A stretch of DNA of 64,000 bases, taken from positions 821,501 through 885,500 of the forward strand of contig OZ022502.1 of assembly GCA_963989385.1 (NCBI GenBank), read 5' to 3'. Shown here piece after piece: positions 55,681-64,000 of this stretch (the first letter of the stretch is position 1; each line of letters starts with the position of its first letter). The notes beneath the pieces were generated by a model. The model saw only the letters and a list, made by a program, of their open reading frames with translations, was not told the origin of the DNA and searched no databases. The translations under genes were made by a program, and so were the position numbers. Origin of the DNA: Ctena decussata. Lineage: Eukaryota; Mollusca; Bivalvia; Lucinida; Lucinidae.

Positions 55681-56967
55681 ATGGGGATAGATATAGCAGT
55701 ATACAGATCCAGAATTGGGCTCTTTAATCTCTGTGCTGTGAGTGGTGGGTCACAATCCAACAAACATAAAGTGAGCAACGCACCGTACAGCCCGTATACA
55801 AAATGTTCAGACATACATTACCGGATGATCCTGTGCATGATAGTGATAGGCTTGGAGTGTATAGCGTGTGAGATGGTAATGGCATCATTGAACTCATATC
55901 AGAATATGGCAGCATCTTATATTGACAGTTCTGGGTATCAGTATAGCATCAGCAATCTTGTATCGAACTCTGTGTCAGTGCCGTTTAATTACACGGTGCT
56001 CAACCAATACGGGTCGTATTTCGAGCGGCAGCTACTTCTTTCGTCGGACGTTGAGTTACACCCCGGGCCTCTTACGGACAAAGAGGAAATATTGGGTGCT
56101 ATACAATCAAGTAAAAATGATGTTCTAGAGGGGCTGGAAACCGTTGAGAATGATATCCTTTCTATCAAGGCGGACATTAGAAAAATGCAGTTAAGCCAGG
56201 AGCAAATAGAAACTGATTTATCGAAAGTAAAGGAAAAGCAAACGGGCTTCGAAAAGCGAATGAAGGGTTTTGAAACTGACATGCAATCAGTAATTGGTGA
56301 AAATGAAGTTCTTAGGCTAGATATTGACGAGCTGCATGAGCGACTGATAGATAAAGATAGTCTTATTCAAAAGCTGGATCAGGATGTAGATCGACTTGAA
56401 CGGTATAGCAGGCGGGATACAATCAGAGTATTCGGCTTAAAGGAAAGAATGAATGAAAATTACAATACTATCAAACAGTACGTTATTGATTCGGTGTTAA
56501 AACTAGCATGTCCTGACGTTGAATGGAGTGAGGAGGACATAGTGCGTACGCATAGGGTAGGGTATAAATCTGAAGCGGAAGTGGTTGACGAAAATAGTGA
56601 CGGCGACGAGCAGAAACCGCGAACATTACTCATCAAGTTTCTGCATTGGGACAAAAAGATGAAAGTACTTCAGGGCCGGACGGTATTGCGAGAAGCCGGT
56701 ATTAGGGTCGGCGATGACCTTACTAGACGACAACGTAAGACGCTAAAAGATCTTTCAGCTCGTGGCAAATACGGATACTACTATCGTGGGGAGCTCATAA
56801 TAAAGGACGCTAAAGCGACTGGGGGTTCGCGGGTGTTCCGTAGGGCGCAACGGAGGATAAACGATGGGCAAAATGAGCAAAATATGGAAGGGGTGGAGCT
56901 GGACGAGAATGAAGGCAGAAGTATGGCGGACGTTACGCCCGCAGGGTTTGGGACTTATGAACAATAG
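55681..56967 (+). CDS. LINE ORF1 protein with 2A-like motif, coiled coil and RRM-like domain
   Basis: The first in-frame ATG after the last upstream non-ATG codons is at 55681, giving 428 residues. Residues 1-122 begin MGIDIAVYRSRIGLFNLC and carry a hydrophobic stretch (MILCMIVIGLECIACEMVM). At 123-130 is DVELHPGP, a 2A-like ribosome-skipping motif in which the usual Asn of NPGP is His. Residues 132-250 are a long heptad-rich coiled coil. Then ERYSRRDTIRVFGLKE opens an L1 ORF1p-like RRM (PRTLLIKFLHWDKKMKVLQG) and C-terminal domain (IRVGDDLTRRQRKTLK). The protein should bind element RNA as a multimer. The stop TAG at 56965 is followed in the same frame by ORF2. Confidence 0.88.
   Translation: MGIDIAVYRSRIGLFNLCAVSGGSQSNKHKVSNAPYSPYTKCSDIHYRMILCMIVIGLECIACEMVMASLNSYQNMAASYIDSSGYQYSISNLVSNSVSVPFNYTVLNQYGSYFERQLLLSSDVELHPGPLTDKEEILGAIQSSKNDVLEGLETVENDILSIKADIRKMQLSQEQIETDLSKVKEKQTGFEKRMKGFETDMQSVIGENEVLRLDIDELHERLIDKDSLIQKLDQDVDRLERYSRRDTIRVFGLKERMNENYNTIKQYVIDSVLKLACPDVEWSEEDIVRTHRVGYKSEAEVVDENSDGDEQKPRTLLIKFLHWDKKMKVLQGRTVLREAGIRVGDDLTRRQRKTLKDLSARGKYGYYYRGELIIKDAKATGGSRVFRRAQRRINDGQNEQNMEGVELDENEGRSMADVTPAGFGTYEQ
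56047..56070 (+). other. 2A-like recoding motif DVELHPGP
   Basis: It is preceded by the hydrophobic YFERQLLLSS. Known active 2A sequences end DxExNPGP. The Asn-to-His change lies one residue before the PGP. If it works, it would release a peptide of about 129 residues from the RNA-binding part of ORF1. Confidence 0.7.
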
Positions 56968-59900
56968 GATGGAGGCCGAAGCCCAGACAGAGATAAGCAG
57001 GTATTCAAAATTCTGTCTTGGAATATCGATGGTTTGAAAAATAAGATTTCAGACGTAGACTTTATTGAATACTTAAAAACGTTTGATATGTTCTGTATCA
57101 TAGAAACATGGGAGGTGATGAACTCCGACACTATAAAAAACTTATTTTCGGATTATATCTGTATATTTTGTGCCGCACAGAAAACAGCTCGGTACGGAAG
57201 AGCGATGGGTGGCATCATTGTGTTTATAAAACAAGAATATAAGCAATACTTTTGTGAAATTGATATTGCATGTAATTGTGCCATTTTTATCAGATGTAGC
57301 AAAGCACTTTTGGATGTAGAAAAAGACATTTTGATGGTTTATACTTACCTGCCGCCACTTGGGTCTCCATTTTATGAGCGATATCAGCAAACTGACATGA
57401 GTTTGCTTGAGGACTATCTGTTGACTGCATTGGCCTCTCTTTCTGATGTGTATATGTTGCTTATGGGTGATTTTAATTGTAGAACGGGAACTCTACAAGA
57501 TTATTATGACTTTAAGAATAATGTGCCAGGTTTAGAAGAATTTGATTCGATTTTTGATAGTTGTATGATCCCAAGAATTTCTTGTGATCATGTGATCACT
57601 AGTTCTGGTAGACGTTTAGTGGATTTTTGTAAAACCTATGGAACATATATTATAAATGGGCGTTTGGGCAAGGATAGAAATAAGGGTAGTTTTACATATA
57701 TTGGTCCTAATGGATGTAGTTTAATCGATTATTTGCTTTTATCACATGAGCTATTTGAGTGCGTAACAGAATTTGCTATTGAAACAAGGACAGAGTCGAC
57801 ACATTTGCCAATTACTGTACATTTTTGTGTACGCAGACAAGTGGGTGTGGCTGATGGGAGGATTACAGCAGATGATGGGCTAAAGTGTGAAACATATTTT
57901 AGTAGATTACCGAAAGATGTAGATAGTTATGTGGAAAATGTTAAGAACGCATTTACAAATGTATTTTTAGATGAAATGTTTGCTAAAATAGATGACACAA
58001 CAGCAGATATAAATGAAGTGATATTTTGTATAGTAAGTACTTTGAAAAATGCAGCTATTTCGAAAGTACGCAAAGTAAGATCAACATCGCAACCATGGTT
58101 TGATAACGAATGTAAAACGTTAAAGTCGAATAAACTACTACTATTGCGACGCTTTCGACGTAATCGATCTCCCGATAATTTGAAGAACTATATTCAGGCG
58201 CGAAATTTTTTGAAAAATACGATTGAGGAGAAGAAGAAACATTATAAGGAAACTAAATTAGATTCCCTTTTGGCAAGCATAGATGACTCGAAGTCATTCT
58301 GGTCCAAATTGAAATCGCTTACAAGCAAGAGTAATCAATTAAAATTTTCAAATATAACAAAACAAGAATGGCTAAATCATTTTGAAACACTGTTTTCGAG
58401 CGATAGTCTAGATAATTCGGAATTATTAGAAAATATCGAAATAGACGAACCTGAAGATGAAATTGAACATTTGATATTTAATGAAGGTATTACTGATGAC
58501 GAAATTATACATGCCATAAAACACTTAAAAAAGGGCAAATCAGCAGGGCCTGACGGTATCCTTCCAGAATTCTTCATTGAGTGTATAGATATTTTACTTC
58601 CTGTTATACATAAACTTTTCAACCGCTTGTTTACGAATGGACTATTCCCTACATGTTGGAGTCACTCCATACTGATCCCTTTACATAAAAAAGGAGATTT
58701 AAACATGCTGGATAATTACAGAGGTATTTCGTTATTAGATGTATTTGGTAAAATTTATACTTCGGTAATAAATAGAAGAATAACATTTTATATCAATATT
58801 TATGGCAAGATATCTGACGCACAGGCTGGCTTCAGGGAAGGATACTCAACAATAGATAATGCATTCATTCTAAACGTACTTATTCAAAATCATATAACGA
58901 GGAAACGAAGCAGACTCTACGTATGCTTCGTAGACTTCAAAAAAGCTTTCGATAGTGTCAACAGAAATAAATTATGGCAGGTTCTAAAAACAAATGGCAT
59001 AAAAGGTAACATTTTTAGAGTTGTACATAGTATGTATGAAAGTGTGAAGACGTGTGTAAGAGTAAGCGGGGAATATACTAAATATTTTGAATGTCCTGTT
59101 GGTCTTAAGCAAGGATGTATGCTGAGTCCTGTATTTTTTTCAATTTTCGTGAATGAGTTAACAAAATTAATAGAAAACAGTAATATACGTGGGATACAGT
59201 TATTTCCAGATATTAAGGAGATATTCTTATTATTATTTGCAGACGATATAGCTCTTATTTCTGACACCATAAAAGGACTTCAAAGTCAGTTAAATATTTT
59301 AGAGAATTTCTGTGAAGCATATCACATGATCGTAAATGTTGTTAAAACAAAAGTGATGATATTTAGACTGGGTGGTAGACTACGTGCAAACGAAAGGTTC
59401 TTTTACAAGGGAATTAAATTAGAGATAGTAAATGGGTTTCAGTATGTTGGTTTATTATTTAACCCGAAACTATCTATGTATAGGATGACTGAAGATATTT
59501 CAAAGAAAGCCAAAAGAATACTAGTGTCGTTGTTGCAAACGTTAAATAGTTTTGGACAATTGTCTTCGTCGGCTTTTTTCAAAATCTTTGATATGAAAAT
59601 TTGTTCAATGTTGCTTTATGGTTGTGAAGTATGGGGCACTAGGCAATTTGAAAACATCGAACGAGTACAATATTATGCATGTAAAAGATTTATAAATGTT
59701 TCTCAAAGAGCCAGCAATTATGCAGTGTTAGGTGACTGTGGACGTAACCCGCTGTATATAGTATGTTGGAAAAGAGTCTTAAAGTATTGGCTAAAAATTT
59801 TAAAAATGTCAAATGATAGGTATGTTAGAAAATGTTATGATATGTTATTCCATTTTGATGCATTAGGATACAAAAACTGGGCTTCAGAAATTAGAAGTAT

Positions 59901-60435
59901 TTTATCAATAAATGGTTTCCTGTATGTCTGGGAGGACCAAGGTGTTCAAAATGAAGAAGAATTTTTGCGCAGTTTTGAACAGAGAATTAAGGATCAGTTT
60001 TTGCAAGTATGGAAAACACAAATAAATGAAAGTAGGAAATTGTCTTTTTATGCACATATTAAAATTCATCATTGTTTCGAAAGTTATTTAGACATCTTGA
60101 AAATCGGTAAATTTCGTAATGCTTTGTCAAGTCTAAGGGTTTCTTGCCATGTTTTAGAAATAGAAACGGGGAGGCATAGGGGCATAGAAAGGGAAAACAG
60201 AAAATGTCGATTCTGTCCGGATTGTCTCGAGGACGAATACCATTTTATGTTAATTTGCAAACAATATGAAGATTTGCGATGGGACTATTTACCATCTAAA
60301 TATTTTAAATCGCCAAATTTTCACAAACTTTCCATTCTAATGTCTTCGAAAAAAGAATCGATTATTAGGGCTATTGCTTTGTTTATATATCATGCTAACT
60401 TAAGGAGGTCGAATCTGCTTGCAAATAGGACTTAG
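56968..60435 (+). CDS. LINE ORF2: APE endonuclease and reverse transcriptase
   Basis: The frame opens directly after the ORF1 TAG in the same phase (1155 codons). No ATG occurs until 57088, which lies inside the endonuclease. Endonuclease: ILSWNIDGLKN (about residue 15), FCIIETWEV, MGDFNCRTG, SLIDYLLLSHEL, and ESTHLPITV where SDH is the norm. RT: LKKGKSAGPDGILPEFF, LIPLHKKGD, DNYRGISLLD, CFVDFKKAFDSVNR (motif A), PVGLKQGCMLSP (B), LLFADDIALIS (C) and a conserved YVGLLF thumb entry. C-terminus: CRFCPDCLEDEYHFMLIC, a zinc-finger-like cluster. Catalytic RT aspartates are present. The start mechanism is unclear (readthrough, reinitiation or non-AUG). Confidence 0.9.
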   Translation, partial: DGGRSPDRDKQVFKILSWNIDGLKNKISDVDFIEYLKTFDMFCIIETWEVMNSDTIKNLFSDYICIFCAAQKTARYGRAMGGIIVFIKQEYKQYFCEIDIACNCAIFIRCSKALLDVEKDILMVYTYLPPLGSPFYERYQQTDMSLLEDYLLTALASLSDVYMLLMGDFNCRTGTLQDYYDFKNNVPGLEEFDSIFDSCMIPRISCDHVITSSGRRLVDFCKTYGTYIINGRLGKDRNKGSFTYIGPNGCSLIDYLLLSHELFECVTEFAIETRTESTHLPITVHFCVRRQVGVADGRITADDGLKCETYFSRLPKDVDSYVENVKNAFTNVFLDEMFAKIDDTTADINEVIFCIVSTLKNAAISKVRKVRSTSQPWFDNECKTLKSNKLLLLRRFRRNRSPDNLKNYIQARNFLKNTIEEKKKHYKETKLDSLLASIDDSKSFWSKLKSLTSKSNQLKFSNITKQEWLNHFETLFSSDSLDNSELLENIEIDEPEDEIEHLIFNEGITDDEIIHAIKHLKKGKSAGPDGILPEFFIECIDILLPVIHKLFNRLFTNGLFPTCWSHSILIPLHKKGDLNMLDNYRGISLLDVFGKIYTSVINRRITFYINIYGKISDAQAGFREGYSTIDNAFILNVLIQNHITRKRSRLYVCFVDFKKAFDSVNRNKLWQVLKTNGIKGNIFRVVHSMYESVKTCVRVSGEYTKYFECPVGLKQGCMLSPVFFSIFVNELTKLIENSNIRGIQLFPDIKEIFLLLFADDIALISDTIKGLQSQLNILENFCEAYHMIVNVVKTKVMIFRLGGRLRANERFFYKGIKLEIVNGFQYVGLLFNPKLSMYRMTEDISKKAKRILVSLLQTLNSFGQLSSSAFFKIFDMKICSMLLYGCEVWGTRQFENIERVQYYACKRFINVSQRASNYAVLGDCGRNPLYIVCWKRVLKYWLKILKMSNDRYVRKCYDMLFHFDALGYKNWASEIRSILSINGFLYVWEDQGVQNEEEFLRSFEQRIKDQFLQVWKTQINESRKLSFYAHIKIHHCFESYLDILKIGKFRNALSSLRVSCHVLEIETGRHRGIERENRKCRFCPDCLEDEYHFMLICKQYEDLRWDYLPSKYFKSPNFHKLSILMSSKKESIIRAIALFIYHANLRRSNLLANRT

Positions 60436-60540
60436 TAATTGACGTCATGCATGTACCAAACTGTATGTTTTGTATATATGTTATATTTTTCTGTGTTGTG
60501 GGCCGGTGGCCTTTATCACGAAATAAACTATATATATATA
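60436..60540 (+). terminator. LINE 3' UTR, AATAAA and (TA)n tail
   Basis: AAATAAAC at about 60520 is followed by TATATATATATA up to the target duplication. The simple-repeat tail suggests slippage during target-primed reverse transcription. Confidence 0.75.
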
Positions 60541-61432
60541 TACTCTTTATACCACATTACCCCATAATTTAATAAAGGAAAAACTTGTTGATTTGATTGA
60601 GAGGGCCTTCAAAAAGTTCTCCAAAAATGAAGATACCCTTTATATTGCCTGTAACGATAAGAAAGCGTTTTTCACTTCTACTGACCGTAAAATATATAGA
60701 GGATATAGTCTTTGGTGATGTCAGAATGTATGTGACGCCTTATCATATCTCTTAGATAATATTTACATCAGATTTGGTAATAAGTTATACAGACAAATTG
60801 TTGGTATTCCGATGGGTACAAATTGTGCTCCTCTTGTGGCCGATTTGTTTTTATTTTGTTTATCTAACGGTTTTGTATCTTCTAAAATTTATGATAAACG
60901 TGATGACTTTGACTTTGATATAGTTAATTTTCCATTTTTTGGATGATGACGTTCCACGTCGTCCCTCTTATGGAGTGTATATTTCTCAACTTATAAGATT
61001 TGCTAGAGTGTGTAGTCATGTAGATGACTTTAATGCTCGTAATAAATGTTTAACTGCTAAACTTCTTCAACAGGGCTATCGGTATCATAAGCTTAGAAAG
61101 GCTTTTTCTAAATTCTATCGCAGACACCATGAATTGGTTTCAAAATTTGATGTCGGATTAAAATTTCTTTTACACCAAGGCCTATCGGAACCAGAATTTT
61201 ATGGTGACTTAGTATACAAATTCAAAAAGATTAAGGGTAGGACTGATTTTTCTGATCAATTCCGAAAGATAATAATACGTCACAAACGTATTGGCTATAA
61301 TTTAAATGTTATGCGACAGTCTGCATGCTTAGTGATTAACCCAATCACGGTTGATAACTTTGCTGCACTCTTTAATTGCACACCGGGGGATCGGTCGTCA
61401 GACTCTATGATGGCCCCGACCTAAAGCTATAT
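60541..61432 (+). pseudogene. Penelope-like reverse transcriptase, 3' fragment after LINE insertion
   Basis: Continues the 54943 fragment: TLYTTLPHNLIKEKLVDLIE, FFTSTD, SLW then TGA (60716-60718), CQNVCDALSYLLDN, KLYRQIVGIPMGTNCAPLVA. At about 60860 the text jumps from LFLFC to LSNGFVSSKIYDKRDD. The part that should carry the catalytic aspartate pair and thumb entry is missing by an in-frame deletion. A one-base insertion near 60942 shifts the frame to PRRPSYGVYISQLIRFARVC ... HRIGYNLNVMRQSACL. There is no C-terminal GIY-YIG domain. Non-functional. Confidence 0.85.
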
Positions 61433-62020
61433 ATTTTAGTTGGTTGGGACCGGAGCCTTTTTGTCTGTTGCTTGGTCCACCGGGGCTCAACTGGTGACCT
61501 TCTTTTGCTTCAGTGGGGTCGTTTGGCAGGACAGGGATCTCCACCTGTCAGACGGCCCGTTGTATCTGTTGAGTCCTCGTCGTGTTGAAATTTGATTTAT
61601 GTGTTTACCGTGATGATTCATTGACGAGTTAGAGGGTTATCATGCGAACCGAACTACCAACTAAATGTTTTGTACCACTTCAGAAACTGAGGGTGAGGTT
61701 GGGCCTGTAAAATCGATTTAAGCCCCCCAGTAATTCATTACTGACCGTTCCAAGGCGGTAGTTCTGTTGTGGTTCTCTGTTGCCTGTTTTTGGTGTCAGA
61801 GTTTCTGTGATGTTTTACCTTATGTATGTTCTTATTATTTTTGGTTCGGTTTGGGTTGCTGAGTGGCCACCTTTTGGGAACAAGCTGCTCACTCGGTTGG
61901 CCATATGTTCTCTGTATCTTGATTATTTGTAATATTAGTTGTTTCCAACTATGGTTTGAGGGCTGGATTTGGATTTTGATTGTTTCAGTTCCTGGTCTTT
62001 GCATACTTTTTACTTTCATT
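61433..62020 (+). repeat. 3' region of the Penelope-like element
   Basis: Follows the RT fragment without a break. It contains GGTTATCATGCGAACCGAAC, CAGTAATTCATTACTGACCG (short dyad), CCAAGGCGGTAGTTCTGTTG, GAGTGGCCACCTTTTGGGAA and the GCATACTTTTTACTTT terminus. It links the many tail-only fragments in this window to a Penelope-like RT. Confidence 0.8.
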
Positions 62021-62899
62021 TTGTAGACAAAGGAATTTACACCGCTTGGCGCAAAACGATAGCTGTAAGTCGGATGTTTTTCATCATTATTATATTTTGT
62101 TTTAGCTCAGTATGTGCTATATAGATTTATCTTTCAGCACGTGGTCAAATTTTAATTAAAAGAACAATGTTTAAAGCGGGGATGCATGCTCAAATCTCAT
62201 CCTTTGTGATACAAAGTATGTGACGTTTGACACATATTTGAAAAATATATCCATTTACTGACTTGCTACTGTCCGTTTGTACTTCGGTGTTTGTCTAACT
62301 GTATAATATTAAGACATAAGAATAATTTTGATGAAGATTTCCCTATAATGTGGGCAAGCTAAAAAAATAAAGGGTGTATGAAGAATATCCATGGAAATCA
62401 TCGTACTAAGACGGAACGTATAGGATAAATGCTACAAGTTTGGTGCTTCTTAGAATGGGGGTTTCTGGGTCAGTATATATGTCTGTTTTCTAAACTTTCT
62501 GTAGCATGCAATCATTAAGGGTCAATTGTTCAAACCTATTTTAAGATCCTTTCGACTTAAGGTCGCTGAAAAAGCTATGCTAACCCTTGGGTGAACTTTA
62601 ATATAGAGTTGATAAATCGTCCTTCAGTATCTAGGTGCAAACAAGAGATGGGATAGGATAAGCTATTGATTTTTATCATGCATCTGCTGCAAAATTCACC
62701 TGATAACAGGGGTATGATATCATGATATATATCACTTTAGAACTGCACAAGCACAAATGTTATCAGGCGATGCCTAAAGAAACGATCTCTGAATACGACT
62801 GGCTACATACAGCTTTCGATTTGTTAAATGACGTAACATATATATATATTCTGAGATTGGTTTAGACTCTTATTCAAGATCATCGTCTTTTATATTATT
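62021..62899. other. Non-coding, nothing recognised
   Basis: CATATATATATATATT microsatellite at about 62838. Nothing else. Confidence 0.4.
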
Positions 62900-63070
62900 T
62901 GGACCCTTTTAGATATTATTCAGTCGCTGAATCGATTGCCCAGTTAAAATTAAGAAATTACAGTTTGCTTTTTTTCTGGTTTCGTCACCAGATATTATCA
63001 GGGTCACTTATGAGGCTTTATTAGCCGAAACTACGTAGTCTGACTATAGTTTGCGATTTATGAGAAAAAA
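62900..63070 (+). repeat. Retrozyme-like repeat, hammerhead core mutated
   Basis: GGGTCACTTATGAGGCTTTA then TTAGCCGAAACTACGTAGTC. Stem II and stem III (ACTACGTAGT) are preserved, but CTGATGA is CTTATGA, which removes the invariant G. Confidence 0.75.
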
Positions 63071-63434
63071 ATGTGACGTATGAACTATGAACTAAGAACT
63101 GTGAGGTATGAATGATGAAGCGTGGAATATAAAATGTTTAGTATACGGACCTGCCTCTCCCGGTCCCCTTCTTTTACGCCTATGAAAAGGAAATACGTGA
63201 ATAGGTTCATAATTATTCGAGCTGCGATACACAAACAGGGTACTTAACGCATATGCGAACAGTAAAGGCTCAGACCAGTCAAAGTTTCAGCGCAGTCTGT
63301 CCAGCTTCTTTTCTATTTTCACACACCGTACATATAAAAACTAGAGGAATCTACATACATGAAATTAATCCTCTATCTACACTGCACGGATTCACAGACT
63401 GGTTTGAGACGTCGGTGTTTGCAGATACATTTGA
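63071..63434. other. Non-coding, nothing recognised
   Basis: No feature supported. Confidence 0.35.
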
Positions 63435-63697
63435 TTGATTGATTGATGGATGTCATGCTTAACGTCCTCGGTAAACAGCTATGGTCATGCGGGGACGGTC
63501 AGTTAACATAACAACACTATTCCTGGGCAGGCTTAGACCTCCTAAGCGGTTAACCAGTACTAAGTGCACATACTTTCGTCAGTAACTGACAACTGCCCTT
63601 CTTGAATCAGCGGAAGGAGAAACAAAAGTATGTGGCCAGACAGGGTTTCGAACTTACGAGTCAGGTGCCCTACCGATTGCGCTACGCGGCCCGGCCA
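63435..63697 (-). repeat. tRNA-derived SINE, family B (possibly MetaSINE-like)
   Basis: On the minus strand the head is GCCGGGCCGCGTAGCGCAAT with box A TAGCGCAATCGGTAG and box B AGTTCGAAACC. A body of about 200 bp contains the complement of AACGTCCTCGGTAAACAGCT. The 3' tail is a (TTGA)n-type repeat (GATTGATTGATTGATGG, plus strand 63432). The body resembles the central domain of bivalve MetaSINEs as I recall it. Confidence 0.7.
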
Positions 63698-64000
63698 GAT
63701 ACACTAAAAAGGCTTGATGAGTTTAATATAATATGCTTGTAAAGAAATATGAGTAAAGTTACATTCTTGTTATATCATTTCAACTTCTGAAGTCTTCACT
63801 GTTTTTTTTTTCTCCCATAAAATTTACTTACGCCTGTTAGCTCCGCTATTAATAGTTCTTATTTTATAATATTCTATAAAACTTAAACTTTCGCTGATCT
63901 ATTGATAAATTCTGACTCAAAAAAGACTAACAGATATGCCAACATTTTTAAACCCACTTTTGAAGCATCCATCTACTTTCGTATGATGTCGACAATGATA
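63698..64000. other. AT-rich non-coding, nothing recognised
   Basis: No feature supported to the window end. Confidence 0.4.

Larger units (their letters stand above)
55280..60540 (+). mobile_element. Full-length non-LTR retrotransposon (LINE), apparently intact
   Basis: A 5261-bp element with a 5' UTR of about 400 bp, ORF1 (55681-56967), ORF2 (to 60435), a 105-bp 3' UTR with AATAAA at about 60521 and a TATATATATA tail in place of poly(A). A perfect 11-bp target duplication flanks it. Both ORFs are open, so the insertion is recent. ORF1 is L1-like (coiled coil plus RRM-like fold). ORF2 has an APE-type endonuclease. I cannot place the clade with certainty. Confidence 0.92.

Noticed and set aside
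53596..62020. Left and right Penelope-like copies as pseudo-LTRs of one element
   Set aside because: The two 3' termini belong to different subfamilies (TAGTTACTCTTTAAATT versus GCATACTTTTTACTTT), so they are separate insertions.
1..64000. CRISPR array, bacterial operon or rRNA
   Set aside because: No regularly spaced identical repeats with unique spacers, no ribosome-binding-site-led gene clusters and no rRNA-like sequence. The genome is plainly metazoan.

Overview
The window is eukaryotic nuclear DNA, AT-rich and almost free of host coding sequence. A metazoan synaptotagmin gene with GT-AG introns, tRNA-derived SINEs, Penelope-like and LINE retroelements, hammerhead-ribozyme repeats and hairpin MITEs together suggest a mollusc, most likely a bivalve. 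The species assignment is inference from remembered repeat families, not a database match.

Host gene. Two exons of a synaptotagmin of the Syt3/5/6/10 group lie on the minus strand at 932-3054: a transmembrane/linker/C2A exon (2201-3054) and the first C2B exon (932-1052), separated by a 1.15-kb intron. The rest of C2B lies to the left, outside the window. The exon with the initiator methionine must lie to the right of 3054, so much of the window may be the 5' intron or upstream region of this gene. No other host exon could be supported.

Mobile DNA, left to right. 3.4-12 kb: a tRNA SINE, a small TA-flanked MITE, two copies of an approximately 0.8-kb duplicated block, and two degenerate RTE/jockey-like reverse transcriptase pseudogenes. 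One of these carries an insertion with six 150-bp repeats bearing TCAAGGTCA hairpins. 17.3-22 kb: a 2-kb fold-back element with 375-bp arms full of CCGTATC-like motifs, and several approximately 375-bp retrozyme-like repeats with hammerhead ribozymes. 30.5-31.6 kb: two interleaved minisatellites. 36.9-43.9 kb: a complete, very young LTR retrotransposon (1145-bp LTRs that appear identical, 5-bp target duplication, one uninterrupted 1176-codon ORF). It encodes Gag, protease and integrase but no reverse transcriptase or RNase H. 46-53 kb: MITEs and many Penelope-like tails. 53.6-62 kb: a damaged Penelope-like element into which a full-length LINE (55280-60540) has inserted, with an 11-bp target duplication. 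The LINE's ORF1 has a 2A-like motif and is separated from ORF2 only by one in-frame TAG codon. 63.4-63.7 kb: another tRNA-headed SINE.

How the pieces relate. More than twenty related Penelope-like tail fragments, in both orientations, are scattered across the window. The young LTR element and the LINE sit on this older background. The most notable systems are (1) the reverse-transcriptase-less LTR element with an altered integrase active site, (2) the dispersed and dimeric hammerhead repeats, at least one with a complete catalytic core, and (3) the 2A plus stop-codon recoding arrangement of the LINE.
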